A DNA stretch of 64,000 nucleotides from assembly GCA_010015655.1 (NCBI GenBank), contig ML976659.1, positions 124,001-188,000 on the forward strand, given 5' to 3'. A program made the translations under genes and the position numbers. Below, one piece after another: positions 23,779-34,405 of this stretch (its first letter is position 1; each line of letters starts with the position of its first letter). Below the pieces are notes generated by a model, which was given only the letters and a program-made list of their open reading frames with translations, was not told the DNA's origin and made no database searches. The DNA is from Bimuria novae-zelandiae CBS 107.79 (Eukaryota; Ascomycota; Dothideomycetes; Pleosporales; Didymosphaeriaceae).

Positions 23779-25170
23779 ATGCGTCTGACAACGTCACAAT
23801 TCGCCTTGCTGGCGCTCGCGAGTCACATCTCCGCCCTGATCCGCTTCCAATGCTCTCAGCTCGTCGTCGAGCGTCTCGATCCGCTCGTAACACCGGGACA
23901 GGTCCCGTCGCCACATGTGCATCAGATTGTGGGAGGAAACTCGTTCAATTCTACGATGGAACCTTCCAAGGATATGCCTGGAGAAAGCACGTGTACGACT
24001 TGCCAATTCTCTGAGGACTTTAGGTATAGACTTCCGACTTCTGTATGAACTTCTTGACAGGCTTACAGCAGTCAGTAACTACTGGACCGCGGTCTTGTAC
24101 TTCAAAGAACGCAATGGAACCTATAAGAGGGTGCCTCAGCACAGCAATACAGGCTTTGAGGGTGCAACAGGCGGAGGAATGACTGTCTATTACATGACCG
24201 ACCCTCTGTACGACAGCCAACCGAAGAGCAAAGTCACAGCCTTCAAGCCAGTATGTGATCATTATTCTCGATATTAAGCTTGATGTTCCTGGGGATCAGT
24301 CTTCGATTGGAAAGCAGCTTCTCAACGCAGCGCATGCTAATTGTATGATCATAGGGCTTCCGAATGTTCGTCGGAGACGTCAATGCAAGGTCAAAATCCG
24401 AGGCTGCTCGCTTTCGGCAACTCACGTACACCTGCATGTCGGATCCCGGATCCCGTGAGAAGGAAGTTGTGTCGTTCCCGCAACATGCGTGCGGCTACGG
24501 CATCATGACATCCGTACGATTCCCAACGTGCTGGGATGGCGTCAACCTAGACTCACCGGATCATATGGCGCACATGAGGTATGTTGAATTACACTACGTG
24601 ACATTCAAATTACTCATAAAATCGGCAGCTACCCCGAGAGCGGTACCTTTGAATCGGCTGGTCCATGCCCAGCAACTCACCCTGTTCGCGTTTCGCAAGT
24701 TATGTAAGAAGGCACGCAACCATCAAGTTCTGTACTGGGCCTGACCGCTGCATAGGTATGAGGTCATCTGGGACACCTCAAAGTTCAACGACCCTGGCGA
24801 TTGGCCCGAAGACGGCTCGCAACCGTTTGTGTGGTCGTTCGGCGACCCTACCGGCTATGCCAACCACGGCGACTACGTCTTCGGATGGAAGGGTGATGCG
24901 TTGCAGAACATTCTTGTAAGAGCGCGTTGAAAACAGAGCTGGGTTGCAGAGCGCTTACGATCCTTGCTAGGACACGAGCTGCTATGCAACTAGCTGTGGC
25001 GGAAAACAGCAGTCCATCGCCGCCATGAACAAGTGCGCAGGATTGCCGAAGATTGTAGACGAAGATATTGGTGTGGTCACCTGTGAGTCGGCACTTTCCA
25101 TGTTAATTGTTGGTGAGCTAATCGGATTGTAGGGTTACCTGAGCTCCCGGGTGGCCATATTGCTGAATAA
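23779..25170 (+). CDS. Secreted DUF1996-domain protein
   Basis: Seven exons: 23779-24023, 24076-24250, 24355-24578, 24629-24703, 24756-24915, 24971-25082 and 25133-25170. All introns are GT-AG and the joined frame is exactly 343 codons (342 residues). A signal peptide (about residues 1-20) precedes the DUF1996 fold. Hallmark stretches are [94 protein letters not shown], and a Cys-rich C-terminal part (DTSCYATSC). It ends [16 protein letters not shown]1996 proteins are common, usually secreted fungal proteins of unknown function, some with added wall-binding WSC domains; none is present here. The number of introns for its size is high, but every splice keeps the frame and conserved sequence. 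Confidence 0.92.
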
Positions 25171-25655
25171 CGTCGAAGTTCTCGAGGTTAATGGCTCGCT
25201 GTTACGGGCGGAGCAGAAAGGCGCCCCCTCGCAATAAGCTTCACAAGCTGCACAGCGGTGCCATCCTTTTCCTGTGTCTTTCGCTCGATTGATGCACGAA
25301 CTGGCGACCGCCTTCTTTGTCGATCCAACTTGTTTATAGACCAAATACATGGTACCCAAAAGTTACAATTGATCGAAAGGCTATCCCATGTTCCATCACA
25401 TGCAGAAGATACTTGGTGTAGGAAGAATGGTCATTTGATTTAGGGTAAAACGAGTGTGTTGTTACGCTACTGACGAAGACAAGGACGCCCTAAGAAAATG
25501 AGAAGTTACAGATACTGCTGAGCCCCATGAGACACCTCGTAGCGGTGTCCGTGATGCTTCCCGCCTGGAGGTCGGTTGTGTTATGCTGCGGCACAGGGTC
25601 GAGATTTGCGGCTCCTGGGGAAAATGCCGACATGCCATCGGTTACTGATGTAGCG
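25171..25655. other. Convergent intergenic region
   Basis: 3' flanks of DUF1996 (rightward) and precursor A (leftward). No gene seen. Confidence 0.5.
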
Positions 25656-26374
25656 CTAATTGAATCCGCACCTATTCGAATTGAGTCCCGGATGACATTT
25701 GACACCATTTTTACCAGTGCGAGTGGTGCCAAGTTCCGCATCGCGACCCTCGTTTGCGCGCCTGTCTGCTCCTCCACCGCCACCAGATGGTTTCTGGGGG
25801 CGAACAGTAGGTTCGGCCTCAGCGTCCCGACTCCCGTTACTGACAGCGCGTGCCTCAACGTCCACCTCTTCAACATCCCGCGAGCCCTTGTGCTTTAGAC
25901 CGTGAGGCTGTCCCTCGTTCCTCAGGTTGCGAGCTTCTGTTCTCCCTGCACCACGAGCTTGTGTTCTTCCTCCCCCGCGTTCCTGGGTCTTTCCAGCTCC
26001 ACGTCATTCGAAGGAGGCCTCACCATCGTTATCAACGTCGCGGTTCTCGACTTTTCGTTGCCCGGATACGGTGTCCCCCGGTTTAGGGCAGGAGAACGTG
26101 GGTGATGAGCCATAGCGCGCTTTAAACCGACGCTGGACTCAGATTCGCCGGGGTGTGAGCCTCTGTCAAAAGGCTTGGGGTTACGCTTGCTCCACTCCAC
26201 GGAATCGACCCTAAAGGGAGGAGGACCTAGAGCAGGAGCTGCGTTGCGCTTGCTATCTACACTGAGACCGCTTCCAACGGAGAGTCCGTTGCTCTTGTAA
26301 ATAGGTTCTGGTTCCGGAACGGGGCCAGCAAAGATGGCGAGTGCGAAAGTAGCGGCGATGATTATGAGGCGCAT
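25656..26374 (-). pseudogene. Precursor A: repeat-bearing secreted KR-site protein, broken
   Basis: Starts MRLIIIAATFALAIFAGPVP (signal peptide of about 16). Dibasic KR sites follow at residues 42-43, 63-64 and 85-86, and the motif PKPFDRGSHPG. Near 26080 the coherent reading moves one frame over (SGQRKVENRDVDNDGEASFE). It is then cut by TGA at 26004-26006 and continues with three 8-residue repeats (RGAGKTQE, RGGGRTQA, RGAGRTEA; 24-nt units at 26003-25932). Further on come VEARAVSNGSRDAEAEPTVR and a Gly-rich stretch ending at 25656. RGSHP, EAEPTVR and the acidic block ending in EA are shared with precursor B. So this is a paralogue with one frameshift and one nonsense codon. If translated as is, it gives 150 residues with an unrelated C terminus. 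The original function is unknown; the Kex2-processed peptide idea is inference. Confidence 0.65.
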
Positions 26375-26530
26375 GTTGTCAACGTGTCACAAAGACAGAT
26401 TTTGCGGGGTTGCAAAGCTCGCAAGATGATATGAAGGAGTAAAGATAGGCACAGTTCTTGAAGTAGGAAGTGATTGGAAGTCCAGTGGATTGATCCTTTG
26501 CCCTTCGAAAGGCGCTGAACCAACAGAATT
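26375..26530 (-). promoter_or_regulatory. Conserved upstream blocks of precursor A
   Basis: On the + strand, gtaaagataggcacag (26439-26454) and ctttgcccttcgaaagg (26496-26512) match blocks upstream of precursors B and C in the same order. They lie 65-140 bp upstream of the ATG. They are either shared regulatory sites or remnants of a common duplication. Confidence 0.55.
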
Positions 26531-27215
26531 TATAGATATCGATGTCGACTCAGCGACCGCTTGATTTCTTGCTATAACCGACCGTCCAACGGTCCAAACG
26601 TGCCTTGTATATTTGAGCGCTGATTGCGTCGTAGAGGTGAAGAAGGCACAGTGCAATGTTCATCAACATGTACCTCAGAGGTTGTTTCGCAATGCGGTCT
26701 AGTCCCTAAGAAGGTTGGCGCCGCCATGCCGCTCCTTTCGATTGCAATCCGCTGGACGTTTAGTTTCACACGATGGGTTCTGAGCGGTCGGTCCTCGTCG
26801 ACCAATGTTAGGGGAGGAAGTTGGTGGCGTTCATCCTCAGCGCCGCAAGCTCTACTGAGCCCACGAAATGTGTTAAGCTTGTCTTCAATGATCAAAGTGC
26901 ACGATGAGTTGAGTATAAAGCTTAATAGAAAGAGTAGTTACGGGCTATGTTATGGGTGAACACAGATATCCAAGCTTAATACTAGGCACAAAGTATATTC
27001 AGCGTACAATCCACATATTGCATATGTACAAGCTATCTAGCCTCACGTTCCCCATGATTCGCAAAAGCCCCGGACAAAGAACCAAAGAGGGGCCAATCCA
27101 CCGCACAAGCCAGCACGAGGGTATGTCAGCGGCATCTAACATTGGACTGTGATGGCGGACAGTGGTACCGGGAACGCTGATTCACATGTTTTCAACCGCA
27201 AGTGCGATTGATCGC
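26531..27215. other. Intergenic region between precursors A and B
   Basis: No recognisable gene on either strand. Open frames such as 26624-26959 have no domain or signal peptide. Confidence 0.5.
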
Positions 27216-27773
27216 CTACGCGGAACGTGACTTGGGAGGCTTGCCACGGATGTAGGGTTCAGCAGTGGGCTTGAGTGATCCGGTTCTCGGACCACGAACA
27301 GTAGGCTCAGCTTCGGCTTCGGCCTCAGGCTCTGCAACACGCTTTCCAGGCCTAGGACCTCTAACCGTAGGCTCAGGCTCGGCTGATCGCCCGGGATGGG
27401 AGCCGCGTGAGAAACGAGCTTCGAGTTGTTCGTTGTCGATGTCGAGCTCTTCCGCGTCGCTCAGCTCCTCCTCTTCTCTCTTTGGGTGTGATCCACGACC
27501 AAAAGGTTCAGGATCTGCCGACCGGCGACGGCTACCACCCTAACCCCCGAACCTGATGAAGCGAGCCTCAAAGTCATCTCCATCCTCTTCCTCGGCGACG
27601 TCGCGAGGGTGTGAGCCTCTTCCGAATGGCTCAGGCTGACGTTTGCTGTGTCCGTTGAGGTTGAGTCGATCATTCTGGCCAATTTCGCTGCTCTTGAAGA
27701 TAGGATTGGCCTCTGCGACTGGTGTGGCAAGGGCCGTAAGGGCAAAAGTGGCAATGATGAGTGCAGAACGCAT
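27216..27773 (-). pseudogene. Precursor B: repeat-bearing secreted KR-site protein with one stop
   Basis: The frame from 27773 to 27216 spans 186 codons and is interrupted only once, by TAG at 27540-27542 (codon 78). The N terminus MRSALIIATFALTALATPVA is a signal peptide nearly identical to those of precursors A and C. KR occurs at 44-45, followed by QPEPFGRGSHPRD and an acidic block ending DDFEARFIRFGG at the stop. Beyond the stop the same frame repeats the theme: PEPFGRGSHPKR, an acidic block, EARFSRGSHPG, then two AEPTVRGPR copies separated by KRVAEPEAEAEAEP, and AEPYIRGKPPK near the end. The continuing repeat structure shows that the stop is recent or is read through. CAG to TAG would be a RIP-type CpA change. 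No intron of workable size removes it. Kex2 processing is inferred from the KR sites. Confidence 0.7.
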
Positions 27774-27925
27774 GTTGCTGGTAGTTGGGCTGGTAATGAT
27801 TTTGTAGAGTTTTGGTTTGCAAGTAGTGCACAGCACTTCAAATTACAAAAGCAGTAAATGTAGGCACAGCCTGGAGTTGAAGTTGATTGGGAAGATCTGA
27901 TGATTTTCTGCTCTTTCGATGGACG
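27774..27925 (-). promoter_or_regulatory. Conserved upstream blocks of precursor B
   Basis: On the + strand the blocks are gtagtgcacagcac (27823-27836), gcagtaaatgtaggcacag (27851-27869) and ttctgctctttcgatgg (27906-27922). The first two are almost identical, in order and spacing, to the region upstream of precursor C, and the second and third correspond to blocks upstream of precursor A. Confidence 0.6.
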
Positions 27926-28400
27926 ATATGTTCGCAGACCTAATCGTCGCTTTAGGACATAGCACCGAACTGCGCATCTGGTACCTAGGTAGAGTGATTC
28001 ACATACAGAAGCGCTGGCTGTGCCGTACAGGTGAGCGAGACAAGACGATGTTGTTTAAAACGCTACAGGTTGAGTCTAGTCTGTAAATAGTAAAGTCTGG
28101 GTTGGTCCGCATAGGTCATTGGTCCGGCATTTGGAGTGCTTAAAGCTGGGCTATACTAAGCCAAGCATATCGCGATATGATAGGGCTAGATAGTTGTACG
28201 ATGGTACGGGTGAGAAAAGGGTCTGGTATTCAAGTCTGGTCTATCTATTCTACGTACGGAGGAAAGGGGGTTATAAGGATTAATGCTCGCGCACGGTGAC
28301 TATAGTCTGTGCCTTTGCCTGTGCAGTATTACATAACCATTGTCACCTGTCTTAAGATATCGCATTAGGTAGCTGCCCGTACTGCGTACGGACATTAAGT
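27926..28400. other. Transition from gene-rich to AT-rich compartment
   Basis: Composition changes from normal to TpA-rich over this stretch. No gene or terminal repeat recognised. Confidence 0.5.
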
Positions 28401-29756
28401 ATAAATATCTAACGTCCCCCTTAACGCTACTACTAATAACACTCCTTATATAACTAATAATAAGAGGCGATTAAGCTAAACTATCCCTAATAGTATAGAC
28501 TAAATAATAATAGATAAGTCCTTAGGCTGCTGCCTTTATAGCAGGCACAAAAGTAGGACCCCGTAGTCTTATTAATAAAAAGACGCTTAATAAGATATAG
28601 CTAAAGCGCATAATTATTGCTAGTAAGAAACCTTACTAAAGCTTACTACTAGAATTACCTACTTATAAAAATAAACTCGAAAATTATCCGCTATATTACT
28701 TATAAAAAGAAGCTAAAAAATCTTATTTTTAAAATTATAGTAATATAAAGTCCTAAAGTAAGGTAACTACCTTTTTAGTAAAAGTAGTAGGACATTAGTT
28801 CCTTAATTATATATAAGTTTATACCTATAAGTTTAATAAATACTTTTAACTACAGAAGTGTAAGGCACGACTAGTTATAAAAGATAATTAATAAAGATAC
28901 TTTACTTTATAAGAAACCTATACTATAACGCTTATAAAATAATCTTTTTATATACTTATAGTAATTATAGCTTAATTTAACCTAGAGCTTATTTAACACG
29001 ACGTTACTAACGCTTTCGTTCACGCAAAGCTAGACAGAGAAATCTACATGAGAATGCCTCGCGGCTACTCGGGAGCGGGTACAGTCCTCTAACTATACAA
29101 AGCACTCTACGGACTGCGCATTTCTCTACTACTTTGGCAGAGAGAGTTTACATTAACGCTCCGCAATATTGGCTTTTAAATAGTACCCTATAAGCTATAT
29201 TATCTTATTAAGAATAGTATTATTATTTTTATATATATAGATAACTTTATTATTGGTTACGATAAGTTATAGAAGCAAGCTACTAAAGCTACTTTAATAA
29301 TAATAAGTACTAAATTTATACTTATTAGTAGTAATAACCTATAATAGTTTCTAAGAGTCGAAGTTATTAGAGATTAACTAAATTAAAAACTCTAACTATC
29401 CTAAGCGTTATATATTAACAAAATATTACGCCTTATTAATTACTATAAAATACGTTATAATACTTTAATAGTAGTAACTAAACTACTTTTACGCTTAGAA
29501 CTTGCTAGTAAGACTAAAATTAATTAATATTAGTAAAAAAATAGAATTAATCCTTTATACTATAATAACTACGTGACTAAATATTGCCTTTATAAGTTTT
29601 TAATTATTATAATTCTTATTAAACTTAAGTAAATATTACTAAGTAGCTACTAACTAAGTTCTCCTCTACCTTACTAATACTAAATTACTAGGTCTTTAGC
29701 TTAGAGGTATAGATACTTTAAAAGTAGCAAGTAATATATCCTTTACTAATAATACT
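28400..29756 (+). mobile_element. Ty1/copia retrotransposon relic (reverse transcriptase region)
   Basis: RIP-eroded. Between 28960 and 29180 a copia reverse transcriptase is legible on the + strand: NAFVHAKLDREIYMRMPRGY, then a stop in place of the Lys before LYKALYGLR. The stretch LWQREFTLTLRNIGF follows, then a decayed FIYIDNFIIGYD corresponding to the FFYVDDIVL motif, and later FLRVEVIRD-type sequence near 29350. The stretch 29000-29160 is much less mutated than its surroundings. No intact frame remains. 28400-28960 is probably upstream pol sequence but is too decayed to read. Confidence 0.75.
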
Positions 29757-30000
29757 GTCGGTTCACAGGTAGCAAGGAATGAACAAGTAACTCTCTGTCT
29801 TTGGTATCTAGTGTCTGTATTGTCTGTGTGTTCTGTAATAGTTCTATATACCTTCCTTCCAGTTCTCGTGGATGTGAGCGAGTACCAGGTGGTGTGGAGG
29901 CGAAGGGGTTTCGGTACAGTATCAGGTTAACTGGAAGTGAGGGGGTACAAGGGTATGATTGGGTTACACAGTTCCCTTAGCGCGGAAGGCGAGGCAGTGC
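29757..30000 (+). repeat. GC-normal island, LTR-like start after copia relic
   Basis: Begins TGTCGGTTCACAGG immediately after the copia pol relic and has normal base composition with intact CA/TG dinucleotides, unlike both flanks. It resembles the 3' LTR of the copia element or a younger solo LTR. The far end was not identified with confidence. Confidence 0.35.
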
Positions 30001-30566
30001 AGACAAATACGCTTAACTATAAGAGCTTATAAAAATATATTATTAAGCTATTTAACAGTCTAATTACCTGGAAAGTAAATAAGTAAAATATAATTACTAT
30101 ATTAACTATAAAGGCTAAATTGCTAGCTCTCTTATAGGTTACTAAGGAGACTTTATTTATATCCTAATTACTAAAGGAGCTAAAAATTAACCTTAGTAAT
30201 TTCTTTATTATAGTTAATTATAATAATTAGTAAACAATCTAACTTATTACTAAAGAGATTACTAAGCTACAGATAAAGCTCTATTATATAAATATTTATA
30301 ATTACTAGCTAAGACAAGAAGTCGCACTAGGGATAATTAAAATAGACTATTAACGCTTAAAAAATATAGTTATAAATAGACTTATAGAGGCCCTACTAGC
30401 TAATAAATAGAGCAAGTTTCTAGATAAACTAGGACTTATAGAGATTAAAGATAAGATTACTAATAAAGAAGTTAATCTACTTAAGCTAAAGCAAAGAATA
30501 GAGGGTTTTAAAACTAAACTATAAAGGATAGGCCTCTAGCTTAAGGATAAGTTTAAGCTAAGGGGG
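30001..30566 (+). mobile_element. Unclassified eroded retroelement-like sequence
   Basis: AT-rich, TpA-saturated. It ends in a polypurine tract (aaggggg at about 30560-30566) directly before a TG-starting terminal sequence, as expected of the 3' end of an LTR element. No domain is legible. Confidence 0.35.
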
Positions 30567-30702
30567 TGTATCTAATTATATAGTCCCTTGTATTCTATAA
30601 GGTGGCTAGCGCACCTGTTCCCTTACATAAGATATATTTCTCCCTTATAGAGATACATTCTACAATAAAGCAAGGGATGTCGTTCTAGTTATATAGATAC
30701 CA
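30567..30702 (+). repeat. Possible short LTR
   Basis: Starts TGTATCTAATTATATAG and ends CTAGTTATATAGATACCA. TG...CA ends with imperfect terminal inversion, preceded by a polypurine tract. About 136 bp. No second copy was found in the window, so the call is tentative. Confidence 0.35.
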
Positions 30703-31708
30703 CCTCCCACAGCAGGAGAACCTAGAAATTAATTAATAATAATTTTTCATCTTATAAAAACTACCCTCTAATCTGACAATTAGGTATCGCAGTGGGATAA
30801 CCCTGTCTAGCTTATACTATACGCATTTTATCTTAGCGCGATTTTTCGATTGATTAATTAATTAATTAGTAACTTAAAACCCTTAACGATTAATTAAATT
30901 AATCTCAGCCCGAATTTTTGATTAATTAATTGTTCGCAACTCTGAATCCCATGAACAGTCAACTTGGCGTGAAGCGAATGGAAAAGCATCAGCAGACCTA
31001 GCTGAACTACGCCGCCACATTTTCCTCGTATTGTTTGACAGGCTTACATTCTTTCGGTCCTACATTATGCTATGTACAGTAGGACCTCGTTATGAGAAAC
31101 AACCAAGATGGAAGCGCCAATGATAATACCTATGGTAGTTGATCAAGGTCCCATACATCCAAGTGTTTAGGAACATTTGTGTGACATTCAAGGCAGACTT
31201 ACCATCCACAAATGGACAACGGGAGCTGGTCTCAACCCTGTAGAACATGGCACGCGGATACGTGCTTCGAAGGTCTAGCATTAAGCCATCTCGCAATATT
31301 CAGAAACTGTGTAGATCACCGGGGAAAAGCAGCTTAGAAACTAATATAGGAACGAGCATGAAAAATGCAATACAATGTTCATGTGCTATGGAGGTATGTA
31401 TGCTACTTGTCTCCCACCCAAGGTTGAGCGGAACAACTATGTGGGCCGGAGGGAAAGGTGAACGAGTGAACTTTCATCCACCGAGAGCGGACCCATGAAT
31501 GCAAAGAGTGACTGGAAGTGTTGCATCTAGAGCAAGTGGTCATGGAGCAGAACTTAGTATTACCCCGCGGAACGCTCTGTTATCGTGGAGTGATCGCAGG
31601 AATAGCGGCCTATGTGATACAATCGATAGTGAGGTATCAAACCGACCTAGAGTAATTGTTGGTGTGAGTGGCACGTCAGACAGGCCGATTGATGAGATAG
31701 GACATATA
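30703..31708. other. Transition back to normal composition, no gene seen
   Basis: 30703-30950 is AT-rich with runs of taattaatt. From about 30950 composition is normal. This is the 3' flank of the DUF3176 gene, and short open frames here have no coding features. Confidence 0.5.
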
Positions 31709-34195
31709 TCAGTTAACCCGACTCGGCGTCGCGACCATTGATCCTGTTGACGGGCTCGGGTTCGCGGCCGTTGATCCGGTTGATCGGTTCGGGACCCATT
31801 TGACCTTGACTTCTTTGGCTTGTGCTCGTGGCATGCCTTGCACATCATTGTTGGTCATTTTTTGGGACATTTTGTCTGGCAGACCGAACATGAGTGTGGC
31901 GATAGCTGAGGTCTTGTAGATGCCCACACGGTCCTGTTCCCTAGAGCTTCGAATGATCGTTGCGACTAGAAAGATACCAGTGAATCCTAAGAGAGCAAGT
32001 GGAAGCGTCAGCCACCACCATCTCACGTCCACGAAGCTTTCAAGGTCGAATGCATCGCCATGGACCATTTCAGTGTGGGTTGAAGCTGATCGAATCAAGT
32101 TGGTCATCGCGTTGACCATGAGATCTAAATGGGTCGTGACATTGTCAAAAAGGAAAGCGTTGAAGGTCATGTTTCGCGTGTGGGGGTTCATCGTCTTCCA
32201 CCACTTAAAGCGCAGCATCGCATCGTCCATGTCCGTGCTATTGATGAGCGTGTACGCAGAGGGGAACATGTCGTCGAACATTGACACAATGGCAAGCTGA
32301 GTGAAATTGTTGACGCCATATAAACCGTGCTGGCCCTCCACCAAAATAGGAGTTTCCAGGTAGTAGTAGTCGTAAAAGATCTCGGAGTTATTGGCCGAGT
32401 AGACGGTGTCCGTCAACCAGGGTGAAGGTCCGACTGTTGAGTTTACGATTGCGTGAGTGACCTCCTCGATATAACCACCCTCTGTATAAGTGGAACGTAC
32501 TGTCTTCGCGGCCCACGACATTATGCACTCGTGTGCGATGGGGGTGTCGTTGTTGTGGACGTGCTCCAGATCTAGACCAGAGACGATAATTACGTGAGCC
32601 AGAGGGTTTCGACTATTGTTGAGATGTGGTACGTATCCTGGCATCCACTCTCGGGAGTAGATGTCGTAAAGCGGTTGAGTGCGCATTAGAAGTACCTCCC
32701 CTGAGTGTTCCGTGTCCTCGTCCACATCACGGCCAGTCATGAGGAGAGGTGTGTCTGCCTTCAGCCACCATCCGCAAGAAGTGCCGTTCGGATACGTTGC
32801 ATCTAACATAAGGTCAAGGTGCAATCGAGGGGCCTGGATCCAGTCAAGATTTGCATAATGACACCCGAATTCCAAGCGATCCCTGGCATCCACACATTCG
32901 TTGTGAACTCCGAAAGTCTCGTACTCTGGCCATGTGCAGTTGCTATTAGAGCAACCGAGTGGGACTTCTGCTCTGACTCCCTTACCAAAATTCATTGGTG
33001 CAGATCCATTGTCGTAGAAGAACTTTTCGGTAAGGGCCAACATAGCCTGATCGACTGGAACGCTCTGCATCTGTCTCTGGTATACGGAATCTGACTGGAA
33101 TGGATCATAGCCCAGTGCTCTCGGAATCTGTCCTTTGCCTTCGACCTGAAGACGCCAATGTTCGGGGTATTCGACGACCTGCTGGAAGAATGGATCGAGG
33201 GCAAGGGCAAAGAGCGTAATAGCGGCTAGCCCCGCAGCGAGGGTGCGACCTTTTGTCCGAATAAGTAGAAGGAAAGCACCCCACGGCCCTCGCGAGGCGT
33301 TATCAAAAATCTCGAAATCCCACATCTTTTTCGATTCGCCCCTGTGAAGCCAGCTCCACTTTAGTTGTCCTAATGCTTCGGACACAGGTAGCATCAGGGC
33401 TGCAGATGCTACCTTGGCCAGGACGGAGATGTAGGCGTTCAAAGTCAAGCCAAGTGGCCATTTTGGTATGCGCTGATCGCGGTAGCGGGCCAGCACAATA
33501 ACAATACCTGCCATACAAGCAGCACTCAGCGCCCAACTGATAATTTCAAGCATCCATCTCTTCAACACGTTGCGAGAATCCGTCCAATTCCATAGCTTTT
33601 CTTCTATCCACTGAGCAAGATTGGAAGCCTTCGGTAACTCGTCACCATCACCTTCGCCCCTTTTCTCTGCTGTGCCAGGTATTATATGGCTCGAGTCCGG
33701 TCGAAACGGAGCTTTCCCTATGCCAAGTCCTATCTGGCTTCTACGGTTCCATTCGACGTCACCGAACTCCGTTACCGTAGGAGAAAGGGGTGAGAATGCG
33801 TTCCGACGAAAGCGAACGTTGGGTCTTCCTTCGGGATCGAATTGAAGTGACCGGGTGGGAGGTTGAGGTCTGGACCAATGACGAGGTGTTTGGACGGTAA
33901 GAGATGGTACGGCTAGGCGTCGAGGCGACGTGGGTAAAGGTGTGAGTGAGCTGTAGGATGGCGGAGCTGGAGATGGCGTTACGGATACACAGTGTATCGG
34001 CGTATCTCTTGAGCTTGTCTCGCAGGTAGGACATATGTATTCGGGAGCGTGATTCGGCTGCTCATCTGTGGTTTGGCACGTGTGGCGCTTTTCCTTGACG
34101 CCCTCTCTGCTCCCTCTGCGCTCCTCGCCTTGATCCAGAAAGATGGGGATGTTTGGATTCGAGGACCAGTATGGAGACACCGGAAATCTGGGCAT
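31709..34195 (-). CDS. DUF3176-family membrane protein
   Basis: Single uninterrupted frame of 828 residues from ATG 34195 (MPRFPVSPYWSS). An in-frame ATG at 34300 would add 35 residues but lies in less convincing sequence. The N-terminal about 200 residues are Pro/Ser-rich and cytosolic-looking, with one CPTCE motif. Then come helices at about 217-237, 254-275 and 318-337. The last, preceded by RTKGRTLAAGLAA, ends ALALDPFFQQVVEYPEHW, the DUF3176 signature. A large lumenal or extracellular domain with many NxS/T sites and Cys (GCSNSNCTWPEYETFG) follows, then a final helix at 726-748 (LTLPLALLGFTGIFLVATII) and a short basic tail with small NPSPSTGS-type repeats. The function of the family is unknown. 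The gene is intact although it lies between RIP-eroded blocks, with normal composition, so it looks under selection. Confidence 0.9.
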   Translation of the reverse strand: MPRFPVSPYWSSNPNIPIFLDQGEERRGSREGVKEKRHTCQTTDEQPNHAPEYICPTCETSSRDTPIHCVSVTPSPAPPSYSSLTPLPTSPRRLAVPSLTVQTPRHWSRPQPPTRSLQFDPEGRPNVRFRRNAFSPLSPTVTEFGDVEWNRRSQIGLGIGKAPFRPDSSHIIPGTAEKRGEGDGDELPKASNLAQWIEEKLWNWTDSRNVLKRWMLEIISWALSAACMAGIVIVLARYRDQRIPKWPLGLTLNAYISVLAKVASAALMLPVSEALGQLKWSWLHRGESKKMWDFEIFDNASRGPWGAFLLLIRTKGRTLAAGLAAITLFALALDPFFQQVVEYPEHWRLQVEGKGQIPRALGYDPFQSDSVYQRQMQSVPVDQAMLALTEKFFYDNGSAPMNFGKGVRAEVPLGCSNSNCTWPEYETFGVHNECVDARDRLEFGCHYANLDWIQAPRLHLDLMLDATYPNGTSCGWWLKADTPLLMTGRDVDEDTEHSGEVLLMRTQPLYDIYSREWMPGYVPHLNNSRNPLAHVIIVSGLDLEHVHNNDTPIAHECIMSWAAKTVRSTYTEGGYIEEVTHAIVNSTVGPSPWLTDTVYSANNSEIFYDYYYLETPILVEGQHGLYGVNNFTQLAIVSMFDDMFPSAYTLINSTDMDDAMLRFKWWKTMNPHTRNMTFNAFLFDNVTTHLDLMVNAMTNLIRSASTHTEMVHGDAFDLESFVDVRWWWLTLPLALLGFTGIFLVATIIRSSREQDRVGIYKTSAIATLMFGLPDKMSQKMTNNDVQGMPRAQAKEVKVKWVPNRSTGSTAANPSPSTGSMVATPSRVN

Positions 34196-34405
34196 GGTGT
34201 AGTGAAGGTGTGGCAAGCAAGTCTCCAGTCCAGACTGGTCTCGCTTGAGGAATATTAAACGTATAGGATAATGTACGCCAGCGGACCCAAAGAGAATCAA
34301 ATTGCCCGGAGGCGTGACAAGCGTGCAGCGCAGTTTTATTGCTCTAGGGAATCTGTGGCACGGTCACACAAGATCGGAGCTATATTTGGGAAGCTAGCGC
34401 TCGTA
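34196..34405. other. Upstream region of the DUF3176 gene
   Basis: Short normal-composition stretch ending at the TA target site of the adjacent Tc1/mariner-type element. It must contain the promoter, so the transposon lies within about 210 bp of the start codon. Confidence 0.5.
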
